DNA from: Megalobrama amblycephala | Taxonomy: Eukaryota > Chordata > Actinopteri > Cypriniformes > Xenocyprididae | Assembly (NCBI RefSeq): GCF_018812025.1 | Contig: NC_063054.1 | Span: 24,147,142-24,211,141 of the forward strand | Direction: 5' to 3' | Length of the DNA stretch: 64,000 bases | Part shown: piece after piece, positions 1 to 12,309 of the stretch | Numbering within the stretch: the stretch's first letter is position 1 | Layout of the letters: every line of letters starts with the position of its first letter | Notes under the pieces: model-generated | Told to the model about the DNA's origin: nothing | What the model saw: only the letters and a program-made list of their open reading frames with translations | The model's database searches: none | Translations under genes and position numbers: made by a program

Positions 1-942
1 CCCCTCTTTTATCTCCAAGCGCTGTGTTAGGGAGGACAGAGTAATGCTTAATTGTGAAGTTACTAAAGCTCGTAAAAGAGTCTTTATGGAGATGTTGTCA
101 AAAGTATTTATGAAGGGGGCTGTAATATGTCTGGAGATATAGACAATAACTTTTACATTTAAATTGTAGCATAGAACTGAACCAAAACCCAACGGCACAC
201 CACCAGAGCATCAACATGGGCCATTGAAAATCATATGGAAGGTGGAGAAAGACAAGAGAGAAAGTAAAGGGTATGACTTGGATCAAGCAGAAGAAAACAG
301 TGGAAAAAGCAGACACATGTTTGGAAGAGAACGTATAAACACTAGAGAAACAAAAATGTTCTCATCATGGCACGATTTCCTTAGGTCTGGAAATATCTGT
401 CACCCCTTTCCTCTAGGCATTACATACCTTTCCATGTTAATATTGTCTGATTTTTCTAATTCCTACATTCATTAATCACTTCCGTGTTCCTGTACATGCG
501 TGCCAGGAGTCCAAGAGTCAAACTTTCAGACACTACAAACACTTTCTGATATACTGTTTCCTGATTTTTGTAGACATGTCCTGTCAACTCATTTCAACAC
601 ACATGCATACAAACAAGGAAAATTACATGATAAAAAGTTTATTGCAAAAAACATCTATGACTTCTATGAATAAAGTAATCAGCTCAGTATTAATCACCTC
701 CAAGTCTTGTGATCACACACACGTAAGCACAGATCAAACATGATGAAGCTCATTCCTATACACTGAAGAGAATGGATGCTAGGGCAACAAGTTGGCAAGC
801 CCCAGAAATGATAAAAACACCACATAAGTATCATTAAAATGGGTCAATATCACTTGTGTGCTGCATTAACTAATATATTTCTAACAGCTCTCAAATCTTA
901 ATCTTACTTATGCATATTTGAGAGCAAAAGCAGTAAGGAAGA

Positions 943-948
<6 letters not shown>

Positions 949-1022
<74 letters not shown>
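949..1022. repeat. (AT)n microsatellite
   Basis: Uninterrupted AT dinucleotide run of about 74 bp in UST intron 1. Confidence 0.97.
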
Positions 1023-1026
<4 letters not shown>

Positions 1027-1395
1027 AGTATAAAGCTATTTTTATGATGCTTTTTTGTCCTTTTTGTTCCTTGACAGCCTCATGTTCAATTTAGGACGAA
1101 CTGTTTGTTGATGCTTTGCGCAACTGCTATGACATGAAATTAATAGAGATGTTCAGTCACAATGTCAGTTGGTTAGGATGTAAATTCATTATAAAGTCCC
1201 TCTAGAGGGACCATATTTATGGGTAAAATATGGTCTGTGCTGTTAATATTACTTGAAGATCCTACCACAAGTATGTAAATTTATGTGCTTGACAAATCGG
1301 ACAACCGTGGTAGCTCTTATGTAACTTGATAGCAACTTTCATTTTAAAAAACAACACAGCGGCTTTGACATTTATGTTTGAGGTATGGCTATATG

Positions 1396-1519
1396 CAAGG
1401 GCGTAGATTTGGTTTCAACATTGGGGGGGTTGAACGTTGGTATGCCGCCTGTTATTTTTTAATTAAAAAATAATAATAATCTGTTTTATGTGTAGCGTTA
1501 TTGGATAATTTATTTCTTC

Positions 1520-1607
<88 letters not shown>

Positions 1608-2389
1608 CATAACTTTATGAAATGTATGTATAACCATTCATAAAATTCTAACATAACTGATCCTAAAAAAGAAAGAAATTATGTTAAATATTGAAACCGC
1701 CAGTAGGTGGCAGCGATTCGCTTTTTTATTGAGTTAGTCACTTAAATCGTTCATTCAGCCAATTCGTTCAAAAGTCAGATTAATTTAGGAAGAAAACAAA
1801 CACCGATGTGAATACTTTTGTCATTGATAAATACAGACACTATTAAAACATGAACTAACAAAACAGGCGACTGTTTTGGATACTGGTTACAGTTACACTG
1901 ATAGTTATGGCTAAATTGCAATGGATTAGCTAGCTAAAAAAATGCTAAAATATATGTGGAGTGTACCTAGCTATTACAATATTCTCATACCTCCTTCTCA
2001 GTACATGCTTTATTCTTTTTAACGTCCCTCTTTGAACAGAAGTTTAATATAGCTGGGCAGCGGTTCTCTTCATTTTTGGTGCTACCCGTACTCTCCCATT
2101 CAAACAGTAGAGCTCCACTCGCGCTGTTTTGGTGAAAGTGTGACGCGCATTGGTTGGGCGTTACCAAACGGTTCAATGGAGGTTTTTTTTTTTTTTTTTG
2201 TCTAATTTATTATGACAAACTCATATTTGAATAGAAACAAAATTATTGTTACATAATAAATGAATTCTACATATTTTTCATTTGATCTACTGTGATTTTC
2301 ATGTTGAAATATTGGGGGGGTTGTAACCGAAGTATTTGAATATTGGGGGGGTTACCTCCCCCCCATCCCCCCCACAAACTACGCCCCTG
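1396..2389. mobile_element. Non-autonomous hAT-like DNA transposon (994 bp) with 8-bp TSD
   Basis: Ends CAAGGGCGTAG and CTACGCCCCTG form an 11-bp terminal inverted repeat with one mismatch. They are flanked by the 8-bp direct repeat GCTATATG (1388-1395 and 2390-2397). The 8-bp duplication indicates a hAT-type transposase. G-rich subterminal runs (TTGGGGGGGTT) occur at both ends. No transposase frame is present. A CTAT tetranucleotide array (1521-1606) lies inside. Confidence 0.88.
1521..1606. repeat. (CTAT)n tetranucleotide microsatellite
   Basis: About 21 perfect CTAT units inside the hAT-like element at 1396-2389. Confidence 0.97.
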
Positions 2390-2437
2390 GCTATATGTAA
2401 TTCGTATTGCAGTCAAGTCTCTTTTAGTCATTTAACC

Positions 2438-2441
<4 letters not shown>

Positions 2442-2506
<65 letters not shown>
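2442..2506. repeat. (AT)n microsatellite
   Basis: About 65 bp of AT repeat followed by an A run. Confidence 0.96.
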
Positions 2507-2511
<5 letters not shown>

Positions 2512-3579
2512 AAAATTCAAATGAAATTCCCAAAGGAACTCAAATGCTAATTCTCTTTCAGGTTTTTGGACTACAAACCAAACCAGCTCTACAGCATGAC
2601 TTAGCTGCAGTGATGAGGTGATGAGGTGAAGATGAGGTGAGCAGTGGCAATTCCCAGCATGCTAACATGTGCAATGATTTCAGATTCATTAAATGAGGAA
2701 CACAAAGGACTCAAATACATTCACACAGAATTTAAACTGACAGAGACTCACTTCTAGCACATAAAAAAGAGTGAAAAAGGAAAAACGTTTGCAGATAAGA
2801 AAATAGCATACATGGCTTGTGCAACTTGAGTTTTGAACAGAAAGCAAGATTATTATCCTTGATAAGATGTAAGATATTTTGTGGTGTTTAATAATCTGTA
2901 TCTGCTGTAGTAAATGTTCCTCATTCATTATAGTGCGCACTCAGCTCCCTAGTTCAGTAGTCAGGGCACTGATCAGGGAGTCGGCCACATTCATTTACAT
3001 GATATACTGATTCACGACCTAGGAAGCTAGGGAGCAGATTGAGACGAAGGGTATGTGTGGGAAGCACTGTGATGGAATAGGTTGGTTGTGTTGCCAGCCT
3101 TGTTTTTCACCGTCCAACCTGGTCGCTTTTCAAATAACCAAACCACTTCCATATAACTGAATTCGTGCTACCTTTTTTGTCGACAATTTCATCATTTTTG
3201 GATAATAACTCATGGTTAGTTTCACTTTTGTCGCTGCTTCCACTCATTTTTGTCGTTCTTGTGTCGAGTTTGCTTTGCAAAGTGCCGTAGGAAATTGACT
3301 TTGTTCTTTGACGTGAACGTTAAAAGCTGTATGCTGATTGGCTTTTGTCGCATATTTCTGCTGTATGATTGGCTCTTATATTAATCCATATTGAGTAAAA
3401 ATGCCTAGAGGTTATCATCGTTATCAACATATATTTTATCGCGATTCGATATGATATAGTTTATCGGCACAGCCCTAGTGCGCAGCCCGTTTTTTGGCTA
3501 CACCCCTGGACAGCATTGTTGTATATTTTTGTATATTGAGCAATAATTTTTATTACTTTTATTCATAAAAAAAATCCTT

Positions 3580-3595
3580 AAAAAAAAAAAAAAAA

Positions 3596-3650
<55 letters not shown>
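3580..3650. repeat. Poly(A) and (AT)n tract
   Basis: An A run of about 20 bp leads directly into about 50 bp of AT repeat. Confidence 0.95.
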
Positions 3651-3654
<4 letters not shown>

Positions 3655-3655
<1 letters not shown>

Positions 3656-3832
3656 CAGCACAACTGTTACTTGAGCACCAAATTCGGCTTTGCATCACAG
3701 GAATAAAATACATTTTATTACATTAATACATTAAAATTAAATTGTAATATTTCAATTTTACAGTATTTTCGATCAAATATATTCCTTCAAATTATTTTAA
3801 AAATCTTACCAATCCCAAACTTCTGAATGGCA
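3655..3832 (+). repeat. Fragment of the common ~500-bp dispersed repeat
   Basis: Matches the 3' half of the family seen complete at 12310-12862: CATCACAGGAATAAA, TTACAGTATTTTCGATCAAAT, then ATCTTACCAATCCCAAACTT at the end. Confidence 0.7.
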
Positions 3833-4925
3833 TTACTTTTTGTCTTTTATTTTACAGGAAAGCAGGGGTGAGAGACTTGGACCTGAAGAAACAGAAAAGA
3901 CTCACCAGCAGAAAAAAAACACTGAACAAGGCAAGCGCGTGGCATGCAGAAACTAATGGCAATGATTGAACCGAATTACTCTGAATGCAAGCTGGCACTG
4001 TGGAAAACCTGAAAAATTGAAAAAAACACCAACTTGCCACTTACATAGCTCGGCTTACACAGAACATGAAAGCTCAGCGCTGTGCACACACAACACAGAT
4101 GCACACATGTACAAGTTCCCCAACAAGCGCACAGCGGTTACACACAAAGGGTCGGGCATGGCTGCCCTATCTGCCCAGCATATATTTAAGGTTGCTATTT
4201 TAGAGCGGGTACTTCTGTTCTTTCACAAGCGTTAAATTAGTAAAACAGAGATGGCTTGCAAATTGTAATGCAGGGCAGACGGCCCTTCCAAACAAGATAT
4301 AGGGATCTGGCAGAGCGCTTCATCTTCATAACCATTTTAATGAGCAATTAAACATATTTGAAGATGGCTATCATAAAACACCTTTGTCTGTCTGGCTCAC
4401 TTATATAGCATTAACTAAGAAAGACAAGCTCATATGGAAACACTTGGAAGGAAGTTTGCGGATTATGTTCTCAGGATGAAGCTGGAAAGATCCGAGGATG
4501 ACATAACTTGTGGAATGTTCTCCATCATGTGGTAGAAGAGCAATTCAAAATTGCATCACTGGGGAGATCAATGACCCAGTCCAAACAGTAAGATTTTGTA
4601 CTTAAAATCTAAATGCTCTTCAAAGAAAGAGAAAACAGTTGACAAGAAACAGATGACACACAACACACAAGGACCTTAGGTTCCTGGGGTCCAGAAATGA
4701 CAAGGGCCGTAAGGAATGACTTTCTACTTCAAACAAGCAAGTTTTTTTTAGGAATTATCTTCAATTGCTGTGTTAATGGCACTGGTAAATGTGCCCCACC
4801 CAGAGTACCACTGACTGTGCCACCCACACGTTTGTGCCAATGCCAGCTGTGCCCTCATCAACCTTTTGCAAGGAAAACAGTTGGGCAAAAGGCACAAGTT
4901 TCTTAGTTCAAAACACTGTTGCACT

Positions 4926-5004
4926 AGAGTTAATGATAATAATGCATCAAATTTTAAAGTAGCCAGATTGCTACTTTAAAATTTGATGCATTGTGATTAA
5001 CTCT
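4926..5004. repeat. Compact perfect hairpin
   Basis: Arms 4941-4963 and 4970-4992 are exact 23-bp reverse complements (outer bases AATGCATC and GATGCATT) with a six-base loop CAGATT. A further 9-bp pair (AGAGTTAAT/ATTAACTCT) extends the stem after a small asymmetric bulge. Could be the core of a deleted foldback element or a microRNA-like precursor. Confidence 0.85.
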
Positions 5005-5407
5005 ATTGCGGCTTCCTCAGCATCTGCTAAGAGTGAGAGAATCACAGTTTGAAATGTGTTTTTACAGATTTGCGAGATGTTCTTCTCAGAGAAGGAGTCT
5101 GTGCAGATGTGAAATACCACACCTTGCATATCCCCCTCACCCAAAAGATCCTCACTGTCAGACCACTGCCAAAATATGCGACTGTCCTCTCCGAACTCAA
5201 CACTTGAGCTGAGCTCCAAAAGTCATAACAAAGAGACTTAGAGAATCACAACACTGCTTCTGCTGTTTCAAAGGTCGTCACAGAGCTAGTCACTGTAATA
5301 CATATTTCATCACAATTTGACGGAATAAAATCACTAATGTCCAGAACTGATGTTTAAAGTGGACTTTTTTGCCACTGAATAATTAAGAGTATAGTAAGAG
5401 TAAAGAG

Positions 5408-6973
5408 TAGTGGTGCAACGGATCACAAAACTCATGTTTCCTTCGGATCATATTACGGTTTTTGAGTCATGGATCATATCATTTAAAAAAAAAAAATTGC
5501 TGTGAGGTGCAAATATAACTTTGCTTTCCATTTATTATTTAAAGGTGTCAAAGAACATGTTTTCAAAAGATGTAATATAAGTCGTAAGTGTCCCCTGAAT
5601 ATATCTGAAGTTTCAGCTCAAAATACTCCATCGTTTTTTTTAATTAATTTTTTTAACTGCCTATCATTATAAATGCACCGATTCAGGCTGCGCGGCCCCT
5701 TTAAATCTCGTGCTCCACGCCCCAAGAGCTCGCACTTGCCTTAAACACCATAAACAAAGTTCACACAGCTAATATAACCCTCAAAATGGATCTTTACAAA
5801 GTGTTTGTCATGCAGCATGTCTAATCGCGTAAGTATGGTATTTATTTGGATGTTTACATTTGATTCTGAATGAGTTTGATAGTGCTCCGTGGCTAAAGCT
5901 AACATTACACACTGTTGGAGAGATTTATAAAGAATGAAGTTGTGTTTATGCATTATGCAGACTGCAAGTGTTTAAAAAATGAAAATAGCGACGGCTCTCG
6001 TCTCCGTGAATACAGTAAGAAACGATGGTAACTTTAACCACATTTAACAGTACATTAGCAACATGCTAACGAAACATTTAGAAAGACAATTTACAAATAT
6101 CACTAAAAATATCATGATATCAATGATCATGTCAGTTATTATTGCTCCATCTGCCATTTTTCGCTATTGTTCTTGCTTGCTTACCTAGTCTGATGATTTG
6201 GTTGTGCACATCCAGACGTTAATACTGGCTGCCCTTGTGTAATGCATTGAACACTTCTATACCACAGGAAAAACTACTAGCCTAACTAATAAAGTTCAAA
6301 CATTATTAAGGACAATTTAACAGTCAGTAATAAAATAAGAACAAATACACAAATTACAAGCATAGATAAATACAACAGAACAAAGTTACAAATAAAGGTC
6401 GAAATAGTAGTATTCAGGTACAGAATGTAATAGGCCTAATTAAATGTAAAATAAAATTTTGTGTTCACTGTATAAATTAATTATAGATTAATCTTTGTTA
6501 AAGATTACATCCAATTTCCTTATCAGCATTGTGTTGTGTAGTATGCGCTCTGCTATGACAAGACGATGGCAGATGACAAGAAATTTTGTTATGTAGTATG
6601 AGCACCAGAGCAATTCAGGTAGTCTTACAGTCCTGTAGTGTGAGCTTGCCCTAAGACATAACAAACTGTTCACAAGAATTCTTGCTGAGACGGGTATTTT
6701 GACATAATTTTGTGCGCATGTGTCTGTCTGAAACGCGTCACTCTGTGTGCATGCACAGATAACAGCATGCAAGTACTGAATTGAGTTCCCTTTTGCCTCT
6801 TCTTGCACTGGAATGGTTTACAATCGCTTGAATGTGTAAATTGGCAGGACAAAACATGTGCAATTGATACATTTTAACTCTAAACTTAAATTAATCCACG
6901 AATCACATGCGTGCCAAACTGTGGTGCCTGATCCATACGGATCATGGATCAACTATGATTCGTCGCTCCCCTA
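5408..6973. mobile_element. hAT-like element (TAGTGG family), carrying a nested insertion
   Basis: Left end TAGTGGTGCAACGGATCA and right end (reverse complement) TAGGGGAGCGACGAATCA are related inverted termini. Flanks GTAAAGAG (5400-5407) and GTGAAGAG (6974-6981) are an 8-bp target duplication with one mismatch. The interior matches the copy at 54452-55281 (shared ACTACTAGCCTAA and AAGCATAGATAAATACAACA). A TTAAAGGTG-family element (5539-6257) is inserted near the left end. No transposase frame. Confidence 0.85.
5539..6257 (+). mobile_element. TTAAAGGTGC-family element, copy 1 (right end truncated), nested
   Basis: Starts TTAAAGGTGTC and follows the 51506-52470 copy closely (CCTCAAAATGGATCTTTACA, CATTAGCAACATGCTAACGA, TAATACTGGCTGCCCTTGT). 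It stops where the other copies continue for about 230 bp, so its right terminus is deleted. Confidence 0.83.
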
Positions 6974-8824
6974 GTGAAGAGTCTCCAATACAGAGAAAAT
7001 ATTAGGAAGTAGCTGCTTCCATATGGGATTCTTTATTTAATTTTGGAGAATAAAACTTTAATGACTTTGGGGTTTTATTAATAATGAGGTGCTGTAATTG
7101 AACTAATTTTGCAGTCTGGGAGAGAGGATAAATTGTCCAAACCGCAACTGCAATCAAAAAGTATTGTCTACTTTATGTTTGCAGTTTGGTTTGGACCATT
7201 TATTCTTTTTCTCAACCTGTGAAATTACAAAAAAGTAAATTGACTGAGATAAAGTTTAGCAAAATTAACTGAGACTTTTTTTTTTCCAAAGGTTTCAAAG
7301 AAATATACCTGAACTGATTCATGTCGGATCTGTATCATATTTCTACATAGTCCAACCCAGGCTAAATGGGAAAACGTGGGCTTCGTGCACATTTCGCAAC
7401 ATTTTCAAAGTGAAATGTACAATGAGTAGAGCTAAAAGCTCATTTAGTTTTATCTGAAACATATGAAACGTCAAAACGTTTCAAATTGCAACGTCAAAAT
7501 GTATTACCTATCGTGCACTATGGTAAAAAAAAGTCTTTATTAATCAATGATCTGCCCCTTTAATCATAATTTATATGAAAAGGAATAAAAGTTGCTGGTG
7601 TTTTACTGCCACAAGTGTTCATTTCACCTTGAAACTGCAGTGACATTTAGTTTCGAACAGTGGCTCTGTTTGAAACTAAATGCACCTCTATAAATGTAGC
7701 TTTCATTTACAATATCATTTACACATTTTCTACATAACACTATATATAAAGAGAAAGAAAGACGTCTGTGTATGCAACAGAGAGAAAATGAAGGAGCTCC
7801 GATCTTACAAAGGCTATTTGTCCTAGTCAAACATTCAGGAAACCACTTCGGCAGGAGAGACTCCCTCCGTCTATGCACATATTTCACTGAAAGTTCAAAT
7901 GTCAAATAATAGATCCACATTGTCTGCTGTCCAGTCTATAAACTCCTTTCTGATTTTCCACTCTCATAGGAAACCATTCAGTAATGTGGGATTTCAATAC
8001 TCAATAAACAAGTCGACAATCTGACAACCGTACGCCCACCAACAACTTACAGTGTTTACATTACTGCCCAGCAAAATATGACGGACAGCTCAGCGCACTC
8101 ATTTCCTGCTGCAAACGCTCCCACCTGCGCCTCTCTGGAGGAGTTGGCCAGCAAGTTTAAGAGAGTCACCGTGTAAATCTGTCAACCGGGGGAGAGTGAG
8201 ACGAATAAATGAAATAAAAATGAGAATCAATCGCTCGTTTTTTTAGCTGGCTGCTAGAAGCATGCTGTATAAGAGCGCAAAGATGGGACCTGCCAAAAAT
8301 CACACATACTGTAAATGAGTGGAGCAGAGACTGACATCGCTGTGCAGCTAAATGAGGATTATACGCTTGTTTGTGCGTCTGCTTTTATATAACATTACTC
8401 ACACTTCCTAATTTTGCGATTATGAACCGCAAATGCTGTACAGCAGAAGTGTTTCTATGGGGATTCTGCCTGAGATAACTGTGACAGAGTATACGTCAGT
8501 GCATAGAGCAGCTGAACTCTCCATCTTCACATGTTTAATTGTTCCAGTGTGACTGTCATTATCATTATGCATCTGGCAAAACTCTAACGTGCTTCTCCTA
8601 TAGCTTTTATGTCATTAGCCTTTTTTTCCTTTAAATGTTCCAGTAAATGGGTCAAGGCATGCTCTTGTACACACTGCTCATATGCTCTCATACTCAAAAA
8701 TCACACAGTAGCCCTGCTTTAGAAATACAGGCTGATGACAGCGGAAACAGTCGAAAAGAGAGACATTCAACAGAATAAAAGAGTAAAAAAGGTGGAGATA
8801 TGACCCAAGCTCAAGGTTACAATT

Positions 8825-10553
8825 AAAGGATTAGTTCAATTACCCCAAGCTTTACTCACCCTCAAGGCATCCTAGGTGTATATGACTTCCTTCTTTCTGA
8901 TGAACACAGAGTTATATTAATAAATATCCTGATGCATCCAAGCTTTATAATGGCAGTGAACGAGGGATCAACGAGTATGTCCTACGCCTTCCCTATTCAA
9001 CTAATTAGGTTTTTTTCCGTAAGTAGAATAAGGAAGGCGTAGGACATACAGCATAAGCTTTTTGAAGAATACGGAAAGCAGAATGGTGGAAGCACTTGCA
9101 AGGTGATCATCATTTGTTTATAAAGCATATACAGTTGTATTTTTTTAAAGAAAATGACCAATCGTTTCGGTAGATAATACCCTTATTCCTCGTCTGGTAT
9201 CGTTTAAAGCCCTTTGAAGCTGCACTGAAACTGTAATTTTGACCTTCAACTGTTTGGAGGCCATTGAAGTCCACTATAAGGAGAATAATCCTGGAATGTT
9301 TTCATCAAAAACCTTAAATTCTTTTCGACTGAAGAAAGAAAGACATGAACATCTTGGATGACATGGGGGTGAGTAAATTATCAGGAAATTTTCATTCAGA
9401 AGTGAACTAATCCTTTAATGAAGTCCTTCTGAAGGGAAGCGATGCATTTGCAAGGTATAAAGTAACGTTGCGTCAGTTACGTAGGACTCAAACTCATAGC
9501 CCCTGTTTACTTCCATTATAGTGCTTGGATACGTCAGGATATTTATTATTATAACTCTGTGTTCATCAGAAAGAAGAAAGTCATATTAGGGCTGGACGAT
9601 TATGGCCTAAAATCAAAACCTCGATTAATTGAACATTGTACCTCGATTACGATTAATGAACGATTATTTTATTTCTGATTTTTGTTTTATTGCCCTCATA
9701 GTTCACTGACAAGGTTTGTACTGTAAATAGCCTATGATTGACTATTAAGGTGGGATATTTTTTTTCCTGTTGAAAGAGTGATCTGACATCATAGCTCACT
9801 ATCAGCAGTTATTTTATCTATGGTTTGTAACATTTCTTACAGGTAAAGATAAATTAGCACAGTACCAGTAGTGATTGCGTGTGTGAATTAGTCATACCGT
9901 CTCTCTATTAATTGTGAAGCTGTGGGTTGTAAATAGTTCCTTCAAAAGTAGAAAAAATAGATGCTATAACTTTTGAGTTTCTAAGCTATTTTAGTGATAA
10001 ATCACAGGACAGCGCTGACAACAAGTTTCTGCGTTCCTCTGTGTGCGCGCGATCTTCACGTTTTGCGCAGCTGTTTGTATGAGTGTTCGTGCCACATGCA
10101 GCTGCGCGAGCGCGGCATAGATATATGTTTATATCTATGCGAGCGCGGTAGCTCGATATAATAATACACATCCGATCGTCTAATCGCTTAAATGTCCAAA
10201 CCATAAACCAAATACAACTGACAAAGTTTAGTCAAGACGCAAGGCTCACTGCTCGCGCGCCATCACTATGTGTTGAACCGGCGGTCACCTCCGTGTTTTG
10301 CTTTTATGCCACTGACTGGACTGTGCGGAGTCACGTGGCTACACACGCAGTTATGTTTTTAAGGGGGAAGTATTAACAGGATTAAAAAACCGAAATAACC
10401 GACATGGGAAAATTACGTCGGTTAGAGGTTCTGAATTCCGGTTTCGATTACTTTTCGATTAATCGTCCAGCCCTAAGTCATATACACCTAGGATGGCTTG
10501 AGGGTGAGTAAATCTTTGGGTAATTTTTTATTTTAACGTGAACTAATCCTTTT
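8825..10553. mobile_element. Composite foldback element (AAAGGATTAGTTCA family), interrupted
   Basis: Left end AAAGGATTAGTTCA and right end TGAACTAATCCTTTT are inverted. The left arm (ACCCCAAGCTTTACTCACCC, CTTCTTTCTGATGAACACA) reappears inverted in the right arm. At the centre 8972-9048 is a hairpin (GTATGTCCTACGCCTTCC / GGAAGGCGTAGGACATAC). A second element end (GTGAACTAATCCTTTAA near 9405-9419) and the 889-bp insertion at 9587-10475 interrupt it. Same family as the cleaner copy at 48322-49071. Confidence 0.8.
9587..10475. mobile_element. hAT-like element (889 bp) with perfect TIR and 8-bp TSD, nested
   Basis: Perfect 16-bp terminal inverted repeats TAGGGCTGGACGATTA / TAATCGTCCAGCCCTA, flanked by the exact 8-bp duplication AGTCATAT (9579-9586, 10476-10483). 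It sits in the right arm of the foldback element at 8825-10553, so it is younger. No transposase. A small hairpin (CATAGATATA...TATATCTATG, 10116-10139) lies between two GAGCGCGG repeats. Confidence 0.92.
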
Positions 10554-11771
10554 ATGTCAACATAAAATTGGCCCTATTTAGAGGAGGACCCATTGTGCTT
10601 TTTTGCATCTTCAACTTTCTTTAGTGTGTAATGTTGCTGTTTGAGCACGAAAAAGGTCTGCAAATTTATAAAGCACAATGTCCACTCCAAAGGGAGCTAT
10701 TCTCTATATGTGGTTCTCAACCAGGGGCCCGGGGCCCACTAGGGGGCCTCAACAAACTTCCAGCGGGGCCTCAATATGACTTAAACTCTTTAATAGTAAG
10801 TTCTGTTTATGAATTTCCTTAAACACCCAGATTGTAGTCTTGAGTTTTCTTCCAGGAATGTATACTTCACAATATTCCTCATTTAAATAATACGCAAAAA
10901 AATTGAGCAAGGCCTGGTTGAGTTGCATTAGTAGTGTTGAAACTCATGGTTATGTTAAGAGGCGTGACATTTCAAAAAACATGTTTGAAAAGGTTTTTTC
11001 TTGTTGAATATCTTGTTTCAGTATTTTTCATTTTTAGTAAGGTTTTTATTTTATTTTTTATTTCATATTTTTATTTTTATATCAAAATTGTTTAAATTTA
11101 TATGATTTCATGAATTATTAGCTTTTCATAAACTCACGAGAGAGGGGAAACGGGATTGGAACAGTCAAATTCGAACCTGCATATTAAAATGCGAGCTCAT
11201 TGTTAGGCCATGGCTTGGACGTACAGAAGCATTTTGATGATTCTCTTTTGAGTTTCTCCTACATTTTTCATCTAACCTCAGAGGTTGTATCAGTGCAAAG
11301 AGTTCATACTGTTCAGAAGTAGAGATCTTTACGAGCAGGATGGCTTATGAACCTACAATAAATCACAAACTGAAGATCAAGATCAGCTCTTAAAGAGTGT
11401 TTATGCGTGTGTCTGCGGTGGCCTTCCAAGATTCCACTCTAATTCAGAGATACTTCTGTAAGTTGGCTGGTTTGTTCAATTATAAAAACCTCTCAAAAGC
11501 AGTTATTTTCGTGGGTATGTGTGTGTGATTTTATAGTCTAAGAGGTTCTGAAAGTCAAGGCAACATAACAAATCATGATTAATGGCACAAACACACCCAG
11601 TGTTTCAATGACCCGCTATTAGTCACACAGAACAGCCGAACTGCCATAAACTCCTCAGACAGCAACACAAACACGTGCCACTCACATCCACTGTTAACGG
11701 GCGTCACAGCAAAGGTCATCTCTCTTTCAGTTTGCCAAAACATTCCTATGATTCTATTCAATATATAATAC

Positions 11772-11930
11772 CCTTCAAAAGTTTGGTGAGGATAACTTTT
11801 TTTTTTTTTTTTATGTTTTTGAAAGGCTGCATTTATTAGATCAAAAATACAGAAAAACAGTAAGATTGTGAAATATTATTAGAATTCAAACTCTATTTTT
11901 TTATATATATTTTAAATTTCTCCAAAGAAA
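11772..11930 (-). repeat. Fragment of the common dispersed repeat (reverse)
   Basis: TTCAAAAGTTTGGTGAGGATAA, then GGCTGCATTTATTAGATCAAAAA and GTAAGATTGTGAAATATTA: one end of the family described at 12310, in reverse orientation. Confidence 0.65.
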
Positions 11931-12309
11931 AAATTAGTTGAAAGGTATAGATGTACCACTGGAGTTGAGAGACTGATTACCATTCTGAACTTCCTCACGC
12001 TAGATGAGATACATAACAACGTTGCACTTGAGCACTGTCCAAGATAGTGATTTAACACACAAGTGTTCGCTTAGTGTACACACACCGAATCACAGCCCAG
12101 CCAAAAGTAACACCTGCTCTTAAAGTAAATAGGACAGATGCTCATCCTCCTGCTTTAAAGAGAGAGAGAAAGACTCAGTGACCCCCACTCATACCCTGCA
12201 AACAAGTCCTTTCTCTCTCTGGAGCTTCAGCCTTGATATTTCACTAACACTCAGGACCAGAACAATGCTGTCAAACTAATTACAAATCACAACAAAAACA
12301 AACCAATTA

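Noticed and set aside
1521..1606. Regular short repeats that might suggest a CRISPR-like array
   Set aside because: Plain CTAT tetranucleotide microsatellite without spacers, in a vertebrate intron.
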